Positions 13,037 through 31,248 of a DNA stretch of 64,000 nt are shown piece after piece. The position numbers and the translations under genes were made by a program. Positions within the stretch are counted from its first letter, which is position 1. The number at the start of each line of letters is the position of its first letter. The DNA lies in contig NC_051101.1 of the NCBI RefSeq assembly GCF_901709675.1, forward strand, positions 10,188,501 through 10,252,500, in the 5' to 3' direction. The notes beneath the pieces were generated by a model that worked only from the letters and a program-made list of their open reading frames with translations, made no database searches and had not been told where the DNA came from. This DNA is from Syngnathus acus (Eukaryota > Chordata > Actinopteri > Syngnathiformes > Syngnathidae).

Positions 13037-15532
13037 GCGCAATATTCTCTTTTGTATTATTGTCTGGACTACAAGCTACTGGAAGCAGAATTTTTTGAAG
13101 GAGAAATCCCAAGGGATAAATAAAGTTGAGTCGAGGTCTATAAAACAGAAAAACTACTTTGGAAAAGCCAAGAAATGCAGGATAACATACAGTATGATTA
13201 CATTTAAAAAAAGAAAATCCAAATCAAGATGATACTAAAAGACCAAGAAGCATCTAGAAACCAGAACTCTCTCATTAACATGCGTGACTAACATCTGAAT
13301 ATATGGTTGTATCCAATCCTTAGTTGAACCCCGAGAAAATAGGTTCAAGTGTGTCAACAGATTGATGCCGGCGTCTAATGCATCTTTTTGATCGGGTGCA
13401 GGTGCTGCGCTTGCTAAACTTGTGCCTCTTTAACTTGTATCTGGGACACGGTGGCTCCGGCGCGTTATCTTATCGTAAGGGTACCATTCAGCACGTTGCA
13501 CAAGTCACCTTGCTGCTATAAAAGATTCAAACACTCCTCTGGAGATGTCTGTCTTAACATAGAAACATGTGCGGAGAGGCCGACCGTGGAGCTTCTTTGG
13601 TGTAAGATAAGGTTAAAAAAAAAAAAAAAAAGAGAGGGAGGGAAAACTTTTCTATAGTGTGAAAGGGCCTTTCGCTTTTTATATTTGTACAAGAAGCCAA
13701 TTGGATTGACGCTTTTAAACAAAACAAGTCCAGGTGCCTTTTTATTCCGCATTGGTAGGAGAGCAATCTGTTACTCTCGTCGTATCGTCATGTTTGAGAT
13801 GACTAAGTGCAGCTTTCATTGTAGGCCGCTTTTATCTTCTGTAGCTCATCCAGTTAAAAAAAAAAAAGATGTGCAGTAGATTGAGTGACTTCCACCTTGT
13901 TTCTTTTAAATAATTGTTCTGCAGTTTGGAAGGAAGATCTTCAATAAAGCTTTTAGTTGTTGTTTTTTTCAGCCAATTAACTAAATAATAGATCACGGCT
14001 GAAAAGTGTTCATTTTGTCATCGCTACACGAGAAAAAGCTCTAGTTTATCGATTCCACTCGTGTCCCTTTTAATTTCAAGAATTACAGCAAACTAATTAA
14101 CACTGTGCTTAATATTGGCATAGGTTGACTATCATCCCATTTGTTTTGCGCCTCTCGCACAGGGGCCGATAACACCTCGCCAAAGTCACTTCTCACATTC
14201 CGCTCAATCTGCCGATCGATTCCATAGACAGTGATACATGCTTCTGCGGCTAATGGGAATAATTAAGAAAAAGCAAAAAGTGTTAGAAGGCTGATTTATG
14301 TTCAGAGGAGGGGGCGGGCCTCCGTAACTCCCAATTACTCAACAGCCGAGAGGTGCAGAGTACAGTTAGATGCGGAGATTGACTTCCACTTAGCTGGATG
14401 AAATGCTACAATAACCTCGCTGTCCCCCCTGGGTGCCGGCACAAGGTGAAAGTCATAGTTTGTGCTTTAATAAAGTCGCCACGGCTCGGGCTCAGCAGAA
14501 GAGTACATGACTTTGTTATTGGAGATGTACATTCGGTGTGTATAATGATAGTATGTGAGAATACAAACAATAAGGCCGCTATTTATGTGCCTAGCACTGG
14601 TATTTTTGTGGAAAGGGGCGTTTGCGCAGTTGTGGGAGGAATAGACTCACTGGACTCCACGGAGAAGATTGAAACGCGTAAAGTAGGAAAAAAACAGATG
14701 ATGCTAAGTTGGTCAAATTCCCAAATATGGTAAACTAGCCTTGCCCCAGAATGAAAATAAATGTTTTTATGCAGAATCTAAAATAATAGAGCCTTCTATC
14801 TGCTGTTCACACTGCGTTGGTGTTATTTTTTTTTCCTCCAACATTCTTTTTCTCAACACCTTGTTGAGGTTGTTCCTCTAGGAATTGGTGTTGCACCAAG
14901 TGAAAAGCGCAGGTACACTGTTAATCATTTGATTCTGGGACAAGTGAGATCATGGAAGGTATGCTGAAGTCTCATATGTGCGTGTGTGTGGAATACTAAA
15001 CAGAATTGCACAAAGCGCCTTCTTTTATGACTAATACATTTCAACAAGTCTTCATTAGAACAACATTGTCAGTCTACTTTATGCAATCATTCCCGAAGTG
15101 CACTTAAAGTGATTACTCATACAAAACGCAATTGTATAGCTCTGTGTGCTGTACTTCAAACCACACAATACTTTCATTTTAGTAATCATTTTTAAGCCCT
15201 CTCATTGGTCCAATCACTGCCATTAAGACCCATAAGAGGTTTGGATGAAAGGTCCTCTTAGAACAATTGGTCACATTCACACGATATGCTTTATATAAGT
15301 TGCAATCATTTTTTTATTTATTTTCAAATGTGAGTAAAGGCACGATCAAGTTGATATATGTACTATACTACATAGTGGCACCTTTGTATGAATTTACAAG
15401 TACAAGAAATATATTTGCATATGTCTTTCATGAATAACAAGTGTGTTTTCTGCACAGCACCAGTTTGTTTGCAGTCTTTTTTTTTTCAGGTCGGTAAGCA
15501 TGTGCACCAGTAGAATTCTATTCATCACTATG

Positions 15533-15545
15533 GGGGGGGGGGGGG
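15533..15545. repeat. Poly-G run
   Basis: About 13 consecutive G, in AT-rich surroundings. Confidence 0.9.
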
Positions 15546-15741
15546 ATTTGTTATGTATATATCAACCTGAGAGCTGCATTTCTTTCCTGCACAGCTGCAT
15601 TTTGACACTCTATGCCGCTTGACGTACATACGAGTTCAATCACTTGCACGACATGTGGCACCGGAATGCCTCTCGGAGTGAGAGTATAACCGACTTGACA
15701 AGGATCTTTGATGGATTTCCTAGCTCATTGACTGTAAAGGG

Positions 15742-16409
15742 AACAGTTTGGTAAAGCCTAACACTTGCATGCATGTGTGGGTGTGTTTTTTTTATTTATT
15801 TATTTTCTATATATAACACTTATTAGAATTTATTTTTTCAGTGCTTCATTTTTTCATATAAATTTAACAGTTGGGATGTTTTTTTTTACCTCATAGACTT
15901 CTTATGTGGTTACAATATTTATAAATGAAGGTCAAATAGCTTGTCAATCACTATAAGTGAGCACAGTATTTGCATGATTATATAATTTAAATGATCATCT
16001 TCATTTAGACAAGGACAAATGTTATTTTGTCTTTAAAACAAAAATGTACTGGATGCAGTCATGACTATTCAACAGTTTGGTAAAGCCCAACATTTGCATG
16101 CATGTTTGTGTGTGTTTTTTTATTTATTTTTATTTTTTTTTATTTTTAATAACACCTATCAGGATTTTTTTTTCTGTACTTCGCTTTTTCGTATAAATTC
16201 AACAGTTGGGATATTTTCTTACCTCATAGACTTCTTATGTGAATACAATATTTATAAATGAAGGTCAAATAGCTTGTCAATCACTATAAGTGAGCACAGT
16301 ATTTGCATGATTACATAATTTAAATGATCGTCTTTATTTAAACAAGGACAAATCTTATTTTGTTTTTAAAACAAACATGTACTGGATGCAGTCATGACTA
16401 TTCAACAGT
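15742..16409. repeat. Two-copy tandem duplication, about 330 bp per unit
   Basis: AACAGTTTGGTAAAGCC starts at 15742 and 16071, and a third AACAGTT is at 16403, giving units of 329 and 332 bp. Both contain GCATGCATG, a T-rich stretch, ACAGTTGGGAT and TGTACTGGATGCAGTCATGA. Confidence 0.9.
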
Positions 16410-21100
<4,691 letters not shown>

Positions 21101-22569
21101 CATTGACTGGTGACAAATACCATTCTGAAGAACGCATCAGAAACACATGACGGCTTCAGTGCCACCTGAAATGTTGTCAGATGTTGGTCAGGCATGTGCG
21201 AAATGGTGGCTTGACATTCCAAATTGAAGATGCTACCACAAGAAGATCTAGTTAATGGAACTTTTACCTTTTGTGTTTTCTTTACAATTTTCAACTAACA
21301 ATACCAAAAAAAACATGTGTGAATTTTGAGACACCTTGTCTACATAGGTAATGTAATACATATAATAGCTATAATACAATAATAAAAAAAATAATTAAAC
21401 AAAATGTCCTGTTGCAAAAGATTTACCTCAAATTATTTTTAAAAATCAAATAATTCACAATGAATAAATCTTTTTTTTTTTTATGTACCATGGTCAGGTG
21501 CCTGATAATTGAAGACTATTCTCGCAACACCCAAATATTTGACGAGAGGCTTTTACATTTAATACTCTGGTCGGGCAAGTTTAAGGCAATATTTAGCTTT
21601 CCTCTTTCAAATATGATGATTTCTTGCTACATTTTTACTCCTTTCTTGATTTTTAGTATGACTCCCTAGACAAGAGGTGTGTTTGAAAACCTGCTTTTAC
21701 ATCAGCTCTTCAAAAGAACCAAACAAGCAGAATAATAGACATCTTTGACGAGCTGAAATCTTTTTTGAAGTACACAACAGAGCAAAACCAAGACGGGCTA
21801 GCAAGTGATCGAAGCTTATTTCACAAAGCTCCACTCTTCGCTTTCTCTTCCTCTGTGCTGCTTTGCGATACCAATTCTAATTTATTCACGCCACGCCGCT
21901 TTTGAAGCATGGTAGAATTAGGAAGACTGGAAGCTGCGAGTCACATTTATCAGCTGATGGAGTTAACAACATGCCGGGTGGGATAAGAGTGGCTTGCTTC
22001 AACTGTAGAAGTGGAAATATGAAGTTAATCTAAACGCGGCAGGAGGGGTGGTGAGGGAGTTCAACTCATTGTATGATAGTGTGAGAGGAAAACCCAATAT
22101 TTGATTTTTCTGCTTAGATCTAAATGAAAGCCTGGACTGAACCTCGTCGCCTCTGATGGTCCCCGTTGGGCTTTACTGTCTTTCCCTTGATAACATATGC
22201 AAAATCTCCTTACATGCTTGTGAATCTAAAGATGCTCATGGCATTCGCTAAAACTGTCACGATATTTTTCTATTACGTTCCAGATTGCAAGTTATGACCA
22301 AATTAGGCCGTTGGGTCTGTTAATAAATTAAACATGTTTCCTATACTGTGTGGGGGGGACTTAAGAAAGCCCAGTGCAGAGTAGTAACTCAGTTAAATTT
22401 ACATAAAAGGAAAGTTAGCAATGTTTATTTTTCATGTAAGCACAGTAAATAAAAACAAATGAAATAGCTATAGTCAATATACCGTTTAAATTTCCTTGGG
22501 AGAGGTAATAGATTTGATTTCTTGTAACATAAATGGCTTTACTACCTCAAGATTGACATAAGTGGAGTA

Positions 22570-22633
22570 GTTATGTTAGCGTAGCGCATCAAGGCTTAGC
22601 GGTTATGTTAGCGTAGCGCATCAAGGCCTAACA
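22570..22633. repeat. 32-bp direct repeat
   Basis: TTATGTTAGCGTAGCGCATC occurs at 22571 and 22603, a 32-bp tandem duplication. Confidence 0.85.
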
Positions 22634-22796
22634 GACGTTACATCGTGTGCCATACGGCGTGACAACGTCAACGCTAAGTGGCATAAGGAAGGTTGTTCTT
22701 TCCATGCTTTGTCATTTATTTCGCTTGTTCTACTGACACACTGTGCTGGGCTGCACAGCTGTCAACACAATGAAAAGTACAATCACCCCAGAACTC

Positions 22797-22868
22797 CCGT
22801 ATTTTCCGCACTATAAGTCGCACCGGATTATAAATTTTTAGGTGCGCCTTATAGTGCGGAAAATACGG
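22797..22868. mobile_element. Hairpin-only derivative of the CCGTATTTTCCGC family
   Basis: Seventy-two bases carry the same two inverted ends with almost no interior, able to fold into a long hairpin. It looks like an internal-deletion relative of the element at 31775. Confidence 0.7.
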
Positions 22869-25800
22869 TAATTCAGGTCCAGTTCAGAACCACACATTTT
22901 CTTTCCCGCAGATGGTCAACTGTTTTTTAGCAATAACTAGTCAATCATTTATTCCTTTTAGTATTTAAATATACTTAAATACACACACAGACACACGCGG
23001 GGAGCACAAAAGCACGACTCCAATTAGCAGTGCAGAATTTGTCACATGCTGTATAATTACACCAACGACATAAACAAATCTGGACTTTTAGTGTAAGTAG
23101 ATGTTTGAAAGGAAGCATGCGAGCAAGCTTTTAGACACAAATTGCACAGAAGCCAAATGACAAATTGAAATGTGTAGGAAGGCAAGTGAGAGCTAAGTAA
23201 TCAGTGTTTGAGTATATGCGGCACTTGTACAACTATTACACTGAGCCTAAACGCAAATAAAGACATCCCGTAAATAATTTACGCTTTACTACAAGTGATT
23301 ATGTTTCCCTTTATTGATTGTTTAATGTGTGACTAATTGAAGAAAAATCAAACAAATGTTAAAAAAAAAAAAAAAAAATGTATTGAAAATAGTCAGGTGT
23401 CCAATTTAATTTTGTACAGGTAATTTATCAAAGTAATTGCCCCTACCTAGTGGCACCACCTGTTATTTTTTCCATAGAGGGAATAAATGAGACATCTTTG
23501 AAGGATACGTTTATCCAGGCCTGTTAGGATGGTCTCGGTGGAATAACCAGCTGTGGGTCCATAATGAAGAGATAGATCCAGGGCATTTGCTCTGGGTTAC
23601 AAACTTACTCGTCCACAAGGTATTGGAGCCTTCCTGCCATACGTCAAACAGATGAGAGCAAAGAGATGCTATCCAAAAGAAAGGTATTTAAAGCAAAATG
23701 GATTCCAAAATGCGGACGCGGGTAAAAAGAGGTTTATAAAACAAATTTATTTGCACCAGGTAACTACAGGAAGGCAAATTGATGCTGTTGAAGTCACACA
23801 AAGCAGAAGGCTGGCAGAATTTCCTTCGATGGGTTTGGGCTGGTGTGAGAAATGGAATGATGGCAAAATACTGATGCACAGAACAAAACATAAAAATGTG
23901 CTGCAAAGTAAAAAAAAAAAATGGAAACAGCTATAAAATGATACTATTGAATTATTTGTCTGGCAACTCAATGTGAAAGCCCGAAGCCTATAAATGTGAG
24001 AGTTGTTTTTGTCGGTGAGGCTTTCTTTGTGTTGTGAAAGGGAAGTCACATTATCATCAACCTTAAAAGCTCATCTCTGGTTTTCATCACATCAACCTCT
24101 GTGTCTTGATAAGCTCTCAACTATTGTGTATCTGCCATGGGCTATTCACAAATTATTTAATGCTGGGTTTTTTTTTCATCCTCAGAAAGAATGCAAATAA
24201 ATAATAAAATTAGTAGTAGGCAAAACAGCAAAACTCTACTTCAACTCCGACATATACTATGTTAATGAAATTCGCAGCTCCAACGATGACTCAAAGGAGA
24301 CGGTGAGATCAGAAATTAAGCATTATTGTTTTTCAATTTACACTCAACTCAATTCACCTTGGCATTATCTTGTCAAACAGCGTGCAATTCAATTCATGCT
24401 ATCAGCATAACATTAACTCACAGTTGGAAGGAAATTGAAATTGGTTACTTGGGGCGTCATCTTTCCTCTTCCCCCATGTCTTCTGTATTTGTTGACTGTT
24501 TGAAGGTGTGTACAAGAACACAAATGAAGTTAAAGTCTGTTGTGAGTTGTTTATATAATTAATTTGATAACTTGAAAAATCTTCATTTGCCCTTCGCAGG
24601 AGTTGCTGTTCTTGCTACATATTGGAAATTGCTTTTTTAATCTAATTAGAGTATAAATATTCATTGTTTATTGCCCAAGAACACACTGAAACAATTTGAC
24701 GTTATAATATAACCAAATTAATTGATTTTTTTTTCTATTATATAACATGATTTGCATTGAGATGTGTGTTATTAATATAAATGATATTTTTAATACCGAA
24801 GGTGGAAATGCAACCGCACGACTGCTCCCAGTGAACTCGATTGCAATCTTTCCAATGACTCAAGCATTTACATTATTTCATTGTCCAAAATGCATGACTC
24901 ATTATTCATTATTCAGTGTTCTATTGGATTTTATCTACATTGTGACATTTTCAGTGTAACTATATTTCACAATGTTGTAATTACATTCTGTAGCTGCAGA
25001 AGTGGCGGATAGCTGTGAATGAAAATGAAATTGAAAGGGTATGCTTGTTAGATTGGTGCATCTCAGCACTGAGACTGGTGTAACTATGCAAGGGTGCTTT
25101 TAATTTTTCAGACGTGTTCATTTAAAAAAGGAGGTTTGCGCCGTTGTGGGTGTGAACAGTGCAGACTTGCTTCTCTGGCAATTCTAACAGCTTTTGTTAA
25201 ATGCAACACATTGACAGTCTCTCATGGAGCCATCACTATACCTAAAAGGAAGCTGTGCTGCATACACTTTTAAAAAAATATATTCATAATATCCACACCC
25301 CTGTGAGTGCTTTTACTTCTGTAGCATCTGTGGAAGGCGTCTAGCTCCAATTTTCTTGTCCCTTCTGTCCTTTTACTCACTCGATCGAGCTTGATTGATG
25401 CAGCGCAAAACAATTCCTCCTTAATCCTATGCATTTTTAAAGAACTAGTGGAACGTACGCTCGGAACTCATTTCCAGTGGCTTCAACCGCATTGAAATGG
25501 AGCTGAGAGTGCTGACGGTGACGATTTGCGTCAAATCACAACTCGCAATTGTGCTTCATTATAAAGTCCAGTACAAAAGAAAATCGTTTGGATTTTTCAA
25601 ATCCTTCCCATGCGCCCTTTAAATATGTGTGTTCCCGCTCTTGTTCCACTTGTCGGAAAGTCTATTTATAAATTAGCAAATAATAGTGTTTCATGCAAAT
25701 ACATTACATGTGAGGTTTGCGTATGCCATTGTCACCAGTTGATGCATTTTTTATAGCACAGTAGCCCAAGGAGAAGAGTGTTTGCGGGCTATGCTGAATA

Positions 25801-26121
25801 TTTTAGCACCCCTGCATATTGTTCTTGCACCAAATTTGTTGTTCATCTTAAAACGCCTGTAGCGGCTTCATCTTTCAAATTGCTCTCCCCGTCGTGACGA
25901 CCGGCTTCACTCGAATCATTTACATATGGCAATCGCTGCATTATTAAAGTCGAGCCAGACGTGAAGCCACTATAACATGCGTTTCCCTTTGCAATCCATG
26001 CTAATGTTGGAAGACGTGGTGGAGCTTACTCACAGCTTACTCACTTGCCAGAAAAGCACTCCAATCTTCATAAAATTTTAGATAATGATATATTTCAATG
26101 ATATAATTTTAGATAATTATA

Positions 26122-26191
26122 TACACTACCGTTCAAAAGTTTGGGGTCACAAAATTGTTTGGGTGACCCCAAACTTTTGAACGGTAGTGTA
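26122..26191. mobile_element. Fold-back hairpin element, copy 1
   Basis: Two perfect 29-base inverted arms (starting ACACTACCGTTCAAAAGTTT) are separated by a 12-base loop, AAAATTGTTTGG. These ends are widespread in fish genomes, probably from a Tc1/mariner-type transposon. Confidence 0.75.
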
Positions 26192-26350
26192 AATATTATT
26201 ATAATAAAATATTATGAATTAAATATTATAAATTATATCTTATATTTGCATAAGATTATAGAAAATCTATGAATATAAGTATACATATATATTATAAGAT
26301 TTTTTACACAGAAGATTATATATATAATCTATAAATAATTATCTAAATAA

Positions 26351-26430
26351 ATATATACACTACCGTTCAAATGTTTGGGGTCACCCAAACAATTTTGTGA
26401 CCCCAAACTTTTGAACGGTAGTGTATATAT
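26351..26430. mobile_element. Fold-back hairpin element, copy 2
   Basis: The same hairpin in opposite orientation: the loop CCAAACAATTTT is the inverse of copy 1. The 34-base arms differ at one position and extend into ATATATA on both sides. Only 159 bp separate the copies. Confidence 0.75.
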
Positions 26431-27740
26431 TAGATATTTTAATTTATATTATATTTTATATAATATATTATATATATAATATAATGTATAATATAAATAT
26501 ATATATAATATAATAAGAACAATAATATACTAAAATAATTTTAGATAATTATATAAATATATATCTATATAATATTTTTTTTGTCTCTTCAGTTTGTCAC
26601 TATTTCAGGTCATTACTGGAGTAACACAGTAGCTTTTCCGTCTATTTTGTGACTTAATTAGCATGCGTGGCGCCTATTTTCCAATTATTCTGAATTATGG
26701 GAACATTCTAAACCGTTAAAATGCCCATTATGAGGACAAACCGGGATTCTTAGGCACCTGATTATCAAAGAAAAATGCACCACCCTACTGACACAATGCA
26801 ACGGCTTGAAATGGTTTATTCAAGTAAAAAAATAAAAAATAAAATACGTGTTCACTCACAAGGCAAGAAAAGCAATTATTGAGTCTTTCCCTAGATGCGT
26901 CTGTCTTCATTTGGCTGACAGGTATGTCAGGCGAGTTCAGGAAAGTGTATCAGGACAAATCATCTAATGAGAGCAGGGAGTAGATGTTATAGCTTTAATA
27001 TGAGACACACAGCAAAGGCAGGTGTGTTAGAAAATGTCACACTAATGGAAAGACTGACAGCTGAAATTATACTACCAATGTTTTGTACAGTTTGCATCAA
27101 GACAACTTCCAGCAAATGTTTTGCTTTCCCGAAAGAAAATTAGTGGGATACATTGCGGAATTGAGTCGTTGTACTGTCAGCGTATTACATAGCAAGTGCT
27201 AGCTTGGCTAGTGTGTTGCTGCAGGACATGCGTGATAATTGCATGGAAAGCATGTTTGACTGCTCGACAGATATAAATACAGCCCCCTTCCGGCTGTGTT
27301 GTTCCATACATCTGTCCCGGGTGTTTTTCTTGTGCATCTTTATTCCCATCCTTTTTTTTGGTTTTTTTTTCCCCCTGTCTCTTGGCCTCCCTGCATTTTC
27401 ACGCAGTCATATTATGTGTGGGTGTTTCCATGTATCACTGTACGCCTCACGAAAGCACTTCAGAGTCAAATTTCGATGTGTTTTAACAGCATGAAGTCGC
27501 AGTGGCCTGGACTTGAGTCGTTAGATGACAAAATGAGGGGGTAACCATTTGTTAGTCTCCGTGGATGGACACTTGATTTACTTTCATTAGATATTTTTTT
27601 GCTGCCCTTACCACTGAATTTAAAAAAACTCAATGTTCTCATAAAAGAAGAGCTGTTTTAAAGGAGAGGATAAAACACTTGTAGAGAAAATGTCACACTA
27701 ATCTTGAGTTCCAAAGTGATGTTAAATAAAAAAAAAAAGT

Positions 27741-27866
27741 GACAATAGTTAATTTTAATTTATACTGACTCATATTCTTTTTCTATATTATATTAAAATC
27801 TAATGACAATAGTTCATTTTAATTTATACTGACTCAGACATATTTTTGTTATTTTTCTATATTATT
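27741..27866. repeat. 64-bp tandem duplication
   Basis: GACAATAGTT...TTTTAATTTATACTGACTCA occurs at 27741 and 27805, followed each time by TTTTTCTATATTAT. Confidence 0.8.
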
Positions 27867-28173
27867 TTTATTTTTACACACAGTGTCATTAATGATCAAT
27901 TCAAAAATAACTTCCAAGGCTCAAAAGAGGTCAACCTATAAAATCCCGATATTTCCGCTGAAAATCTCTGTGCAAACATCCATGTTAAATGTGTGCAGTT
28001 TTGCGACCCCTAACAAAAACCTCACACTAACACTGAGCCATTAATGGAAGCATAGCTAAATGTGTGAGTGAAACAATGGCGTCTATGGAAGGATTATGTG
28101 CCATCATCCTGCCTGCATCCCTGTTCTCGGGGATAAGAAACATGACTCACAATTCCTTTTGTTCTCTTTGCAG

Positions 28174-28237
28174 TTGAATTACAGCTCTGGATTGCTGGAG
28201 AATTTCCCAGAGTAAATATTCTCATCGTTTTCAAAGG
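28174..28237 (+). other. Exon-like segment in the gene-free region
   Basis: A strong acceptor (TTTTGTTCTCTTTGCAG) and strong donor (AAAGG|GTAAGT) bracket 64 bp. One frame is open (ELQLWIAGEFPRVNILIVFK) but I do not recognise it. It could be an exon of a long non-coding RNA, a 5' UTR exon, or chance. Confidence 0.3.
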
Positions 28238-29911
28238 GTAAGTTATGCATGAAGTCCTTATTTTGTTTTTTTTAAATGAGAAGTCTCATTACTCGGTATG
28301 CTCATTTTCACATTCTCGGTAAAGAAGTTTGTCTTGATGCATATTTAGGTTTTATGTGCCTGTTGCTTTTGTGTTGCTCTTAGAATGTCAAATATATGGG
28401 AGCCAATCACAAACTATCCTATAAAAGCTAATATGAAGGCACAGCAGTAAAGGAAGAACACATCCCTTTTCCTCGGTTAATATGCGAGCTGTCTTCTCCT
28501 TCCTGGCCAGCTGAACGACGACACGAGTGAAGACAATTTAATGTGAAGTTAAGTGAAGTTGAAGCTGAGATAGCAATCGAGGCAGAGCGCAGATGCCTGC
28601 CGAGACAACCCAGGCTTGGCGTTAAAGATCAGCCATTAGCCTCTTTTTAATGGCGTGCGGCTCATTAGCATACCGCCGCTTTTCTCTAACAGTCATGACA
28701 AGAAAGGCGAAAACTACCTGGCTGCTGGTTTCAGATGTCTGCTTGTGTGTATGTGCAAATGTGCACGTGTTGGCATGGGGATGCTTGAGATCCCGCCACA
28801 GCCCATTCCCAGATTGCATTCAACAGTGATGTTTGTACACAAGTATGCAACAGTGCTCACACAAAGATATGGATTACCTCGTTAAAATGTAAATGAAGTC
28901 AGAGGTGTTTTATATGGAAAATATGGGGAATAAATTATTGTAGGATTTATCATATACCGGTGATTCCCAATTTTTTCTATGCAATCCACAGCGAGAATAC
29001 TTCGCATCCCGCAAAAACATTTTTTTAATAAAAAAAAATGGCTTAATTATCTTGCCTTATGATCTCAAATCATCTTTCTCCACTGAAATGAACTAAAATG
29101 CCATTAATCCGTTCCGGTGTGCCATAAAGCAACCCGATTCTTTTATATCTTTTTAGATCATAAAAAACATGACAGTATGTTTTATTTCATCCAGTGACAG
29201 CTCACTACAGAACAATTAAGAATAAATTCAGGCTCTTTGTAACTCATTTAAATGTTGCTCTTGCGGGACAATAACAATGATGTAACACTTTATGTAAGAT
29301 TTCTTTAAAGTGCAATTGAAAGTACATGATATATAATCACTGAACTTCTCAAGGAGATGTCTTGGCAAGATGAAAAAGAATGGTAAATAGAATGGTAAAT
29401 GCATTTCACTTGTATAGCGCTTAATGGAGCCTCAAGGTATTATAATTCAAAAAGCAGGGAAATGCAGATGGGAAAAAAAAAATGATGTGGGTCCATTTGA
29501 TACTCTTTGAACAACAATTTGGAATGCATTATGAGTAGTGGACACACGCATTGCCTGTTCATTTAGGGGACGCACTTGTGGGAGAGGGAGTTTTTCATCC
29601 TAGCAAATGGTGGCCCACTTTAGACTGCACTCTGAAATGGACTCGTGGGCTATCAGCAAAAAGAATACTCGGGTTACAGCAACAGACGCTCATGCAGATA
29701 GAATTTCAGTATACATTCAAGTTGACTCATCTTTTGTTTGTGTGTGTATTGACGTCTACATTTTTTTACTTCCCGCACACAAATATATGTGTGTGTGCGT
29801 GTGTGTGTTCAGAGAAAAGATGGCGAGAAGGACAGAGGACATCTGAGGATGATAACCTCAATTTGTGCTCTCTGTGGAAACAAGCAACTTCCTTTCATAG
29901 TTTCTGGCTTA

Positions 29912-29930
29912 CCAGCGCCCCCTGCTGCCT
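29912..29930 (-). promoter_or_regulatory. CTCF-like motif
   Basis: The plus strand CCAGCGCCCCCTGCTGCCT reads AGGCAGCAGGGGGCGCTGG on the minus strand, close to the classical CTCF consensus. It sits in gene-free DNA. Confidence 0.4.
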
Positions 29931-31162
29931 GAGGGAGAATACTTATTGGAAAGCAGGGTCAAGAAAGACAGCTGTCAGGTGTACTCTGACATAATTTGGC
30001 AGATTTTTTCAGACAATATTAATACGCATAGAAATATTATGCTCCTGAATCCTTTAAATAAAATTAAAGTAAAAATGGCTGCCTTGCTTCGTGTATTCAA
30101 ACGCTTGATATTTTTAACTATGCTAATCAAGCTTATGGAGATTTTAAAAAATGGATAAGGTAGGCATCTGAAATATGTTTATCTCTGAATCTATGTGACC
30201 TTGAAGAGATAAGAGGCCTGATGGCTGTATCGATTGGCAATTCTCTGATGACTGGCAGAGGCATATTAAACGAGAACCAGTCCAGAACCTTGGGAAGGAT
30301 GTGACTCCCTAAGCAGCAGGGCTGTGTGTGCCAAGTAACACAAGGTCTAAGACAACAGAAGATGATAATTACAGTTTTGGTATGCAGGAAGTCCTCCGCT
30401 TTGAGTTGGTGGCAAGTGGCCTGCTAAGTTCTATGTCATTGTGGTTATTGAGCATCCTCCAGTGGCAATCCAAACGGTATGAAATATTGAAATTTCATAA
30501 TAACCACCCACTCCAGATGCTTGTAATTCACCCACCCACTGGCCTCATGTGTAGCATTTGTGTTTACACATGCATGCATAGTTTGAGATGCAGAATGTGT
30601 GGGAGATCATTTTGGCAATGTTGTGTGGCTTTATGTATACGCCATGGGTGGGAAGTTTTAAAAGCTGACCCAAAAAAGAACTACTGGTGTCCCAATACCT
30701 TTGCCAACCTGAGAAGCTTTAAGGCCTGCGGTTCTTTCAGGGCTGACCAGATTTGATCTGGTTTGGAGGCTGTAATGAAATGTGCTGTTCATTAGGCCTG
30801 TAATTCAATTGGGGTGGGGACTGGTGGGGGTGTGGGGGGTAGATGATATTGTTCTGGCTTCCATGGCAACAGTGCCTATAAGTCTGGGAGGCCAGTGTTT
30901 GGAAGGATTTCGAAACAGATTTGTTGGGCTTATAAGGAGAAATGTCATTGTGAAGGGGCGGTTTTTTGCGTGATTGCCTTTGGTCTTCTGAAATCATCCA
31001 GGATTTGGGATTTATTTAGGCCTGTACCGTTTTGAAGACGAGGAATAAATGCGCTATATTGTCACATCATGAATTACTGTTGCCACTTGTTGCTAAGGTA
31101 GATTTTGTAGGGTCCAAGAAGCTAAACAAATGAACATAAAAATGGCTAAAATAATATATTGG

Positions 31163-31248
31163 GTTATGTTATGTTATATCATGTTATGTTATGTTATATC
31201 ATGTCATGTCATGTCATGTCATGTCATGTTATGTTATGTTACGTTATG
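31163..31248. repeat. (ATGTY)n pentanucleotide repeat
   Basis: Alternating ATGTT and ATGTC/ATATC units, about 17 copies. Confidence 0.9.

Larger units (their letters stand above)
11209..15741. other. Gene-free DNA with the hAT copy and the AP-1 minisatellite
   Basis: Apart from the listed elements nothing codes. A 111-codon frame at 14398 lies in slightly GC-richer DNA but matches no family I know. Confidence 0.55.
26431..31162. other. Gene-free DNA with one exon-like segment
   Basis: AT-only DNA to about 26.58 kb, then unique sequence. Frames at 29551 and 30328 (about 145 codons) have no family resemblance. Confidence 0.5.

Noticed and set aside
30328-30756. 142-codon plus-strand frame
   Set aside because: No domain, no splice or promoter context; length is within chance for this much sequence.
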